Assembly: GCA_031290815.1 (NCBI GenBank)
Contig: JAISLO010000239.1
Location: 1 to 5,998 of the forward strand
Reading direction: 5' to 3'
DNA: 5,998 nt
From: Synergistaceae bacterium
GTDB lineage: Bacteria; Synergistota; Synergistia; Synergistales; Synergistaceae
Position 1 is the stretch's first letter. Each line of letters starts with the position of its first letter. The position numbers were made by a program, and so were the translations under genes. The notes beneath the pieces were generated by a model that had not been told where the DNA came from, searched no databases, and saw only the letters and a program-made list of their open reading frames with translations. Shown here piece after piece: positions 1 to 5,244 of the stretch.

Positions 1-237
1 CATGACTCGAAAATAGGTGAGTTTTCGGTCATTTCGCCTCGCGTTGAGATCCTTGGCGGCGTAAATATAGGCAAAAGCGTCTATGTCGGAGCCAGGAGCG
101 TAATAAAGGAGAATCTGAATATCGGGGACTACGCCATGATAGGGATGGGAAGCGTCGGGGTGAATAGCGTGGCGGACGGCAATACCGTATTCGGCAATCC
201 GGCGAGAATAATAAAAAAAACAAATGTTGATGCTTGA
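1..237 (+). CDS. NeuD/PglD-type hexapeptide-repeat acyltransferase, C-terminal end (5' truncated)
   Basis: Only the last 78 codons are present, read in frame 1 from the window edge to a TGA at 235-237. The peptide has the periodic small/hydrophobic pattern of a left-handed beta-helix (IGEFSVIS, VNIGKSVYVGARSVI, LNIGDYAMIGMGSV) and ends in the V-x-G-N-P-A-R-I-I closing turn typical of NeuD/PglD acetyltransferases. These enzymes transfer an acetyl or similar acyl group from CoA to an amino or hydroxyl group of a sialic-acid-like or UDP-amino sugar in the cytoplasm. The first two residues visible, His-Asp, match in position the His-Glu/Asp pair before 'xxIGEF' that supplies the catalytic base in PglD; this is an alignment from memory. 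The N-terminal Rossmann-like domain lies outside the window. The acyl carrier protein starts 35 nt downstream, so the two may share a pathway. Family is fairly sure; the substrate is unknown. Confidence 0.8.
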   Translation, partial: HDSKIGEFSVISPRVEILGGVNIGKSVYVGARSVIKENLNIGDYAMIGMGSVGVNSVADGNTVFGNPARIIKKTNVDA

Positions 238-252
238 TATCCAGAGTATAAT
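227..252 (+). promoter_or_regulatory. Possible sigma70-type promoter before the ACP gene
   Basis: A perfect TATAAT lies at 247-252, with TTGATG at 227-232 as the nearest -35-like hexamer. The spacer is only 14 nt, shorter than the usual 16-18. Transcription would start near 259, which gives an extremely short leader before the Shine-Dalgarno at 260-266. It could be an internal promoter for the ACP-to-transketolase genes, or a chance AT-rich match in the gap. Confidence 0.25.
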
Positions 253-259
253 ATAGTCT

Positions 260-266
260 GAGGTGA
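260..266 (+). promoter_or_regulatory. Ribosome binding site that fixes the ACP start
   Basis: GAGGTGA matches the anti-Shine-Dalgarno sequence closely and sits 6 nt before GTG at 273. The in-frame TTG at 267 directly abuts the motif and cannot use it, and the in-frame ATG at 309 would cost the first helix of the protein. GTG 273 is therefore the preferred start. Confidence 0.7.
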
Positions 267-272
267 TTGTTT

Positions 273-512
273 GTGACAAACATCGAGAAATATACGGAGT
301 GTTTCGTCATGGCTTTTGAACTGCAGGACGACGTGAATATCGAGGCTCTGGAGTATCAATCTATAGCGCAGTGGGATTCCGCCGGCCACATGGTATTGAT
401 GGCGATGCTCGAAGACTGTTTTGAGATCATGCTCGAAACTGATGACATAATAGACTTCTCCTCGTTCGAAAAGGGCAGGGAGATCATAAAGAAGTACGAA
501 GTTGATCTGTAG
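273..512 (+). CDS. Acyl carrier protein, specialised (phosphopantetheine-type)
   Basis: A 79-residue acidic protein of normal ACP length, started at GTG 273 because of the Shine-Dalgarno 6 nt upstream. The attachment motif is W-D-S-A-G-H-M at residues 34-40, with Ser36 the expected 4'-phosphopantetheine site. Helix I is about residues 4-17, and the segment after Ser36 (VLMAMLEDCFEIML) fits helix II. The usual D-S-L is D-S-A here, and 'WDS.GHM' is a form I associate with carrier proteins in polysaccharide and secondary-metabolite clusters, not with the fatty-acid AcpP. It would carry an acyl or keto-acyl thioester for the two reductases that follow 11 nt downstream. Neither a ketosynthase nor an acyl-ACP ligase is visible in the window, so the source of the acyl group is unknown. 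An in-frame ATG at 309 is an alternative but less likely start. Confidence 0.85.
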   Translation: MTNIEKYTECFVMAFELQDDVNIEALEYQSIAQWDSAGHMVLMAMLEDCFEIMLETDDIIDFSSFEKGREIIKKYEVDL

Positions 513-523
513 GTTTTGCCGAT

Positions 524-1267
524 ATGCTGCTTGAAGGAAAAACAGCGGTAATCACCGGGTGTTTGCAGGGAATCGGCCGGGCGGCTCTGGAAATTTTCGC
601 CGAAAATGGCGCCGACGTATTCGCGTGCTGTCAGCGCGAGGACGAGCGATTTACGAGAGATATCGCTAATCTGTCCGTGACTTGCGGCGTCTCCATCACT
701 CCGGTGTACTTCGACCTTCTGGACGAGGAGGCGGTGAAGAACGGAGCCAGATTCATCCAGAAATCTAAAAAATCGGTCGACATCCTGGTCAACGTCGCCG
801 GCGCGAATTTCGACGCGCTCTTCCACATGGTTACGATGGAGCAGTTGAAGCGGACGTTCACCATAAACTTCTTCTCTCAAGTACTCTTCACTCAATACAT
901 AACCAGGCTCATGCTCAAACATGGAAGCGGCAGCGTGATAAATATATCGAGCATCGCCGCGCTCGACGGCAACCCAGGTCAGTTATCCTACGCTTCGTCA
1001 AAGGCCGCGATCATCGCCGCGACGAAAACTATGTCAGAGGAGCTGGGGCCAAAGGGCATTCGAGTCAACGCGCTCGCCCCAGGCGTGATCAAAACCGAAA
1101 TGACCGACGCCATGCCTGATGATGTCAGGTCTCGCATGATTTCAAGAAGCGAGTTGAAGCGCATTGGCCTTCCGGACGAGGTCGCAGGGGTGATTCTCTA
1201 TCTGGCGTCGGACCTGTCAAAGTACGTCACAGGGCAGGTCATCAGGGTCGACGGCGGCATTGGATAA
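524..1267 (+). CDS. FabG-like short-chain dehydrogenase/reductase, copy 1
   Basis: A 247-residue classical SDR, the usual length for 3-oxoacyl-ACP reductases. The dinucleotide loop T-G-x-x-x-G-I-G is at residues 11-18. The catalytic tetrad is complete: Asn115 (TINFFS), Ser143 (NISS), Tyr156 and Lys160 (YASSK). The C-terminal GQ-x-I-R-V-D-G-G signature is present. The structural N-N-A-G motif is N-V-A-G at 90-93, a mild deviation. Such enzymes reduce a keto group, often a beta-ketoacyl thioester on ACP, with NAD(P)H in the cytoplasm. The ATG at 524 is 11 nt after the ACP stop, with only a weak ribosome site (TAGG), which suggests co-translation. It aligns without gaps to the next gene at about 50% identity by hand count. 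Position beside an ACP favours an ACP-bound substrate, but a sugar or ketol is also possible. Confidence 0.88.
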   Translation: MLLEGKTAVITGCLQGIGRAALEIFAENGADVFACCQREDERFTRDIANLSVTCGVSITPVYFDLLDEEAVKNGARFIQKSKKSVDILVNVAGANFDALFHMVTMEQLKRTFTINFFSQVLFTQYITRLMLKHGSGSVINISSIAALDGNPGQLSYASSKAAIIAATKTMSEELGPKGIRVNALAPGVIKTEMTDAMPDDVRSRMISRSELKRIGLPDEVAGVILYLASDLSKYVTGQVIRVDGGIG

Positions 1268-1269
1268 AC

Positions 1270-1275
1270 GGAGGG
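1270..1275 (+). promoter_or_regulatory. Ribosome binding site of the second SDR gene
   Basis: GGAGGG lies 7 nt before ATG 1283 and starts 3 nt after the stop of copy 1. It gives the second reductase a much stronger initiation signal than the first one has. Confidence 0.7.
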
Positions 1276-1282
1276 CATCGGC

Positions 1283-2029
1283 ATGTTGTTGAAGGGGAAA
1301 AACGCTGTAATAACCGGAGCGAGAAGAGGTATCGGCAGGGCCATTGTCGAGGCTTTCGCCGCCAACGGGGCCGGCATATACGCTCACGCGCGAAGCGATA
1401 CGCCGGAGTTTACCGAGGATATGCGGTCAGCCGCCGATAAATATGGCGTTGAAATATGGCCGGTTTTCTTCGACATGACCGACAGCGCGGCTATGAAGGC
1501 GTTCGTGAAAAGGCTGATGTCGGAAAAGCGGGTTGTCGACGTTTTGGTCAACAACGCCGGGATCACGCACAACGCTCTTTTCCACATGACGGGCGAGGCG
1601 GCGTTGCGAGAGCAGTTCGAGGTGAACTTTTTCTCCGTGTTTCTGTTCACTCAATATATATCCAAGTTCATGACGAAACAGAAGTTCGGCAGCATTATCA
1701 ACATAGCCTCGACGGCCGGAGAGGACGGCAATCCAGGGAAATCCGCGTACGGCGCCTCCAAGGCCGCAGTCATCGCGATGACGAAGTCGATAGCCGCAGA
1801 ACTGGGTGAATTCGGCGTGCGCGCAAACTGCATAGCGCCGGGCGTAACGAATACCGATATGCTGGCAACCCTTCCCCCGGCAGTTCTGGAGGAGACAAAA
1901 AACAGCTCTGATCTGAGGCGAATCGGTTTGCCGTCGGAAATCGCCGCTACAGCTGTGTTCCTGGCCTCCGACTTGTCGAGCTATGTGACGGGACAGACAA
2001 TTCGAGTGGATGGCGGATTGAAAAAATGA
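1283..2029 (+). CDS. FabG-like short-chain dehydrogenase/reductase, copy 2
   Basis: A 248-residue classical SDR. It shows T-G-A-R-R-G-I-G at 11-18, a canonical N-N-A-G at 90-93, and the tetrad Asn115, Ser143, Tyr156, Lys160 (YGASK). Arg37 after the second beta strand, with the basic residues in the glycine loop, suggests NADP(H) preference. All catalytic positions have the same numbers as in copy 1, which marks the pair as a tandem duplication. The copies differ most at residues 31-60, 71-84 and 194-210; the last of these is the substrate-lid region in this family, so substrates or reaction direction may have diverged. The stop codon overlaps the transketolase start in an ATGA (2026-2029), so translational coupling to the transketolase is likely. 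Function is most likely reduction of an acyl-carrier-bound or sugar-bound ketone. Confidence 0.88.
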   Translation: MLLKGKNAVITGARRGIGRAIVEAFAANGAGIYAHARSDTPEFTEDMRSAADKYGVEIWPVFFDMTDSAAMKAFVKRLMSEKRVVDVLVNNAGITHNALFHMTGEAALREQFEVNFFSVFLFTQYISKFMTKQKFGSIINIASTAGEDGNPGKSAYGASKAAVIAMTKSIAAELGEFGVRANCIAPGVTNTDMLATLPPAVLEETKNSSDLRRIGLPSEIAATAVFLASDLSSYVTGQTIRVDGGLKK

Positions 2030-2856
2030 ACAATATTTTTGATGAAGCTCGTGTTAAAACTATGGCTGATATGATGAGACGCAACATCCTGGATATGGCG
2101 TACGGGTGCGGAAGCGGCGCTCATCTTGGCGGAGGACTCTCTGTGGTCGAGACATTGGCGGTTCTTTATGGCGCGATAATGTATTTTGATCCGAGTAACC
2201 CGGCCGATCCAGACAGAGATAGATTCATCCTGAGCAAGGGACACGGAGTGTTGGGGTTTTACGCTGCGCTAGCCCAGGCGGGAATTTTTCCGATTGAATT
2301 GCTCGAAACGTTTCAGCGGAATGGTACGGATCTTGCCTCCCTCACGGTCATGAACATAAATCTTGGCATTGAGTCTTCAAATGGCAGCCTGGGACAGGGA
2401 TTGTCCATGGCGGCAGGCATCGCGCTTCACGCCAAGTCGCGCGAGAAAACTTTCAGAACCTACGTGCTGCTTGGCAACGGGGAGTGCAACGAGGGAGAAG
2501 TATGGGAGGCGGTCATGTCGGCCTCGCAATTCAAACTCGACAACCTCACCGCCATAGTTGACGACAACTCGATGCAGTCGGATGGAACGAGCGAGCGGAT
2601 AATAGACATGTCCTCCTTCTCGGAAAAATTCGAGGCATTTGGATGGGATACGGCGTCGGCTGACGGACACGATGTTTCAAGTTTATATTGCGCCATCACG
2701 CAAAGAACAGCAAACGGGCGTCCGAAAGCCGTTATTGCCAAAACGGTGAAGGGCAAGGGAGTGTCCTTCATAGAAAACAACAGGGATTGGCACCACAACA
2801 GATTGACGAAGTCACTGTACGAGCAAGCCCTTGCTGAGATTGGAGCGTCTCGATAA
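2026..2856 (+). CDS. Transketolase, N-terminal (TPP pyrophosphate-binding) subunit
   Basis: A 276-residue protein matching the first half of transketolase, as in split bacterial transketolases. Visible landmarks are His33 in G-A-H-L-G-G, S-K-G-H-G at 70-74, G-S-L-G-Q-G-L at 120-126, and the TPP/metal motif region 150-181 ending in V-D-D-N (Asn181). The motif begins G-N-G-E (150-153) where the classical form is G-D-G, so the usual metal-binding Asp is replaced by Asn151. The segment E-G-E-V-W-E-A that follows is canonical. The enzyme moves a two-carbon ketol unit from a ketose phosphate to an aldehyde using thiamine diphosphate and a divalent metal. It needs the C-terminal subunit encoded 4 nt downstream. 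The start overlaps the SDR stop and its ribosome site is weak (GGCGG at 2012-2016). Its place in this cluster suggests a dedicated biosynthetic role beyond the pentose phosphate pathway. Confidence 0.88.
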   Translation: MNNIFDEARVKTMADMMRRNILDMAYGCGSGAHLGGGLSVVETLAVLYGAIMYFDPSNPADPDRDRFILSKGHGVLGFYAALAQAGIFPIELLETFQRNGTDLASLTVMNINLGIESSNGSLGQGLSMAAGIALHAKSREKTFRTYVLLGNGECNEGEVWEAVMSASQFKLDNLTAIVDDNSMQSDGTSERIIDMSSFSEKFEAFGWDTASADGHDVSSLYCAITQRTANGRPKAVIAKTVKGKGVSFIENNRDWHHNRLTKSLYEQALAEIGASR

Positions 2857-2860
2857 AGTT

Positions 2861-3832
2861 ATGATGGAAATAACACCGACAAACAGCAGGATCTGGTCAA
2901 GGATGGGTTCCCGCGCCGTTTTTGGATCCGCAATGCTTGAGCTTGCCTCACAGCGGGATGACGTATACGTTTTGTCGGCCGACCTCATTATATCGTCTGG
3001 GTTGGATCGTTTTAGCAAGGCATATCCTGATAGGTGTTTCAACGTTGGGATAGCGGAACAGAATTTAATAGGGATGGCTGCGGGAATGGCGCACGATGGC
3101 GCTGCTGTATTCGCGACCTCCTTCGCCCCGTTTGTCTCGATGAGAGCGGGGGAACAGGTACGCGTGAATCTTGGATGTATGGGACTGAACGTGAAGGTTG
3201 TCGGTATCAGCAGCGGGCTTGAGATAGCTCATTTTGGCAATTCGCATTACGGGCTGGAGGACATAAGCGTGATGCGATCCATACCGAATATTACAGTTCT
3301 GTGTCCGGCGGATGGCGCCGAGATAATCAAAGTCGTGTTTGCGGCGGCGGAGACGAGAGGCCCGGTATATATCAGGCTCACAGGAGGAGCCAACACCCCC
3401 CCGGTCCACGCTGACGACTATGAATTCATAATAGGAAAATCTATAAAACTCCGAGATGGAAACGATATAACGATCATAGCACACGGCGCAATGGTGTATC
3501 ACAGCATTAGGGCTGCCGAAATACTGCAAAATAATGGCATATCGGCGTCTGTTGTCAATATGCATACGGTAAAACCACTTGACATGGCTGCAGTGGATGA
3601 GGCAGCGTTAAAGGGACCTGTTGTCACTGTTGAAGAGCACAGCGTGATCGGAGGTTTGGGTGGAGCCGTGGCCGAACGCAAGTCTACGTTGAAAAACGCC
3701 TTCCCCCAGTTGTTTATAGGGCTCCCAGACATCTATGGCAAACCGGGGGACTATTCGTATCTGCTGGAGAAGTATGGCCTGACGGGAGAACTTATCGCGA
3801 AAAAAATTATGGAATTTTTGTGCCAAATGTGA
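2861..3832 (+). CDS. Transketolase, C-terminal (pyrimidine-binding) subunit
   Basis: With ATG 2861 this is a 323-residue protein covering the pyrimidine-binding and C-terminal domains of transketolase. Key motifs are F-N-V-G-I-A-E-Q-N at 60-68, where Glu66 is the conserved residue that activates the thiamine aminopyrimidine, S-F-A-P-F at 87-91, and His129 in N-S-H-Y-G-L-E-D, which replaces the more usual T-H-Q. The last third contains V-E-E-H-S-V-I-G-G-L-G-G, typical of the C-terminal domain. The ATG lies 4 nt after the N-subunit stop. The frame is open further upstream to TTG 2831, overlapping the first subunit, but family members begin near 'SRAVFGSAMLEL' and no good ribosome site supports TTG. 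GGAG at 2842-2845 is 15 nt from ATG 2861, so initiation probably relies on coupling. One sampled stretch (3421-3480) is only about 32% GC. It would form the active heteromer with the preceding gene product. Confidence 0.88.
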   Translation: MMEITPTNSRIWSRMGSRAVFGSAMLELASQRDDVYVLSADLIISSGLDRFSKAYPDRCFNVGIAEQNLIGMAAGMAHDGAAVFATSFAPFVSMRAGEQVRVNLGCMGLNVKVVGISSGLEIAHFGNSHYGLEDISVMRSIPNITVLCPADGAEIIKVVFAAAETRGPVYIRLTGGANTPPVHADDYEFIIGKSIKLRDGNDITIIAHGAMVYHSIRAAEILQNNGISASVVNMHTVKPLDMAAVDEAALKGPVVTVEEHSVIGGLGGAVAERKSTLKNAFPQLFIGLPDIYGKPGDYSYLLEKYGLTGELIAKKIMEFLCQM

Positions 3833-3893
3833 TTGCGAACGCCAACTCTGTACGGACGCAATGAGTGCGCGCACACTGGAACTTGCAAAAACG

Positions 3894-3932
3894 CAGGAAC
3901 CCGACTTCGGCGGATTTTGACGCAGAATCCTG
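3894..3932. repeat. Inverted-repeat region, possible structured RNA or intergenic repeat unit
   Basis: CAGGA at 3894-3898 pairs with TCCTG at 3928-3932 and encloses a CCGA-CT-TCGG hairpin at 3901-3910. A further GAACC (3897-3901) can alternatively pair with GGTTC (3943-3947). The stems are short. It could be a weak bidirectional terminator, a small-RNA fold, or one copy of a dispersed intergenic repeat; one copy alone cannot decide this. Confidence 0.25.
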
Positions 3933-4126
3933 TGATAGCGATGGTTCATGATACTAGCGGGGCACCACATCTCTGCCTTTTGGGAAATATATTCTGAAAA
4001 AAATCACACTCCATTTTTCCGTGTCAATCGATCTTTCTGCTGATTAAAAGGCGAAAATAGTGTATCCTATTGGCATGAACTCGTTTCCTTATCTCATCGA
4101 GAAACGATGGACAGTTGATAATTCTC

Positions 4127-4133
4127 AGGAGGT
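4127..4133 (+). promoter_or_regulatory. Strong ribosome binding site that fixes the butyrate-kinase-like start
   Basis: AGGAGGT is a full match to the anti-Shine-Dalgarno sequence and lies 10 nt before ATG 4144. The frame stays open upstream to GTG 4060, but those 28 codons do not resemble the family and lack such a site, so ATG 4144 is the start. Confidence 0.8.
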
Positions 4134-4143
4134 GGCGCAACCG

Positions 4144-5211
4144 ATGAAGATCCTTGCTTTAAACTCCTTCGAAAAGAGCACTGTGGCAGCGTTGTACGAG
4201 AACTTCGATCTTCTCTGGATTGAGAATCAAGAGTACGGGGAGGCCGAGCTCTCAGAATTTCCGGACGTGATGTCGCAGGAGGGTTTCCGCGTCGACAAGC
4301 TGAGGGAACTTCTCGAATCAAGGGGAATAAAGCCAAACTTGATCCAGGCGTTTGTGGCAACCGGCGGACTGTTGCATTCCGTAACCGGCGGGACGTACCA
4401 GATTACTATGGAGATGCTGCAGGACCTCCAATCATGTAAATACGGCGAGAGCCCGGCCAACCTGGGCGCTCTGCTCGCCATTCGAATGGCTGCCTTGGCC
4501 GGCACCAGGTCGGCTTTTATTGTGGACCCGCCGGTTGTCGATGAGATGCCGCCCTCGGCTCATATAACCGGCCTGCCCGAGATCGGGCGCAGGTCTGGTT
4601 TTCACGCTCTGAATCAGAGGGCCGTCGCCCAAAGGGAGGCCGCCAACATGGGCAAGCCGATAAAGGAATGTAATTTTATCGTCTGCCACCTGGACGATGA
4701 GATATCAATCGGCGCTCACAAAAACGGAGTTGTAGTCGAGGTGAACGATATACGCGCCGGCACCGGCCCAATGTCGGCAAGGCGAGCCGGAAGCCTGCCG
4801 CCGGTTCCGCTGGTAGACCTCTGCTTTTCTGGCAAGTACACTCAGGATGAGCTGAAATCCCTTCTTATGGAGGGAGGGGGCTTCAAAGCGCACCTCGATA
4901 CCGACGACATCGGCGAGGTTGTCCGCCGCGTTCGCAGCGGAGACAGAAAGGCAATCCTCACGTTAGAGGCGTTCATGTTCCAGATAATCAAGGCAGTTGG
5001 GGGATGCGCCGCAATACTGGAAGGTCATGTCGACGCGATAATATTGACCGGCGGAATGGTGAAAAACGAATACGTCATCGGCCGGTTGACGGAGAGCATA
5101 AACTGGATAAGCAGGGTCGTAGCATATCCGGCAGAGCACGAAACCCTGTCCCTCGTGGAGGGAGTCATTCGCGTCATGAGGGGTGCGGAGGAAGCGAAAA
5201 ACTATGCGTGA
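4144..5211 (+). CDS. Butyrate/acetate kinase (ASKHA) family homologue with degenerate phosphate-binding loops
   Basis: A 355-residue protein starting MKILALN, the normal length of a butyrate kinase and collinear with that family throughout. Retained landmarks are I-V-D-P-P-V-V-D-E (126-134, Asp128), F-H-A-L-N-Q (153-158), His182, Arg214, I-L-T-G-G (300-304) with N-E (308-309), and V-E-G-V-I-R-V-M-R-G (338-347, Glu339). Three loops are altered: the usual N-P-G-S-T-S-T-K is N-S-F-E-K-S-T-V (7-14), V-G-R-G-G is V-A-T-G-G (71-75, losing the Arg), and H-M-G-G-G-T-S is H-L-D-D-E-I-S (182-188). True members phosphorylate butyrate or branched-chain acids with ATP, or make ATP from the acyl phosphate, in the cytoplasm. 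With these losses normal kinase activity is doubtful, yet the frame is intact and the ribosome site strong. It may be a regulatory or structural partner of an active kinase. It precedes the helicase gene by 33 nt. Confidence 0.85.
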   Translation: MKILALNSFEKSTVAALYENFDLLWIENQEYGEAELSEFPDVMSQEGFRVDKLRELLESRGIKPNLIQAFVATGGLLHSVTGGTYQITMEMLQDLQSCKYGESPANLGALLAIRMAALAGTRSAFIVDPPVVDEMPPSAHITGLPEIGRRSGFHALNQRAVAQREAANMGKPIKECNFIVCHLDDEISIGAHKNGVVVEVNDIRAGTGPMSARRAGSLPPVPLVDLCFSGKYTQDELKSLLMEGGGFKAHLDTDDIGEVVRRVRSGDRKAILTLEAFMFQIIKAVGGCAAILEGHVDAIILTGGMVKNEYVIGRLTESINWISRVVAYPAEHETLSLVEGVIRVMRGAEEAKNYA

Positions 5212-5244
5212 TGTGGATAATTCTCTCTGGAGCCAGATGGTCAG

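Larger units (their letters stand above)
3833..4143. other. 311-nt intergenic stretch between the glycan-type block and the kinase gene
   Basis: No protein of recognisable family is encoded here. The stretch holds an inverted-repeat region (3894-3932), a perfect 10-bp palindrome GTGCGCGCAC (3865-3874), a 19-codon ATG ORF (3861-3920, ending DFGGF), and an AT-rich part (3985-4070). No strong terminator follows the transketolase: I see no GC-rich hairpin with a T run soon after 3832. A TATCCT at 4063-4068 could be a -10 element for the downstream gene, but I find no convincing -35 at 16-18 nt. TTGACG at 3917-3922 also lacks a good -10 partner. Confidence 0.5.

Noticed and set aside
356..922. 188-codon open frame on the minus strand
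   Set aside because: It overlaps the ACP and first SDR genes, both with intact motifs, and its translation resembles no family.
2831..2860. TTG start of the C-terminal transketolase subunit overlapping the N-subunit
   Set aside because: There is no ribosome site at a proper distance, and family members start near ATG 2861; it remains a minor alternative.
3996..4019. A-run and T-run pairing as a terminator
   Set aside because: The stem is almost all A-T, only about six pairs long, and far from the preceding stop codon.
4060..4143. 28-codon N-terminal extension of the kinase-like gene from GTG 4060
   Set aside because: The family begins at MKILA, the full Shine-Dalgarno at 4127-4133 serves ATG 4144, and the extension has no family resemblance.
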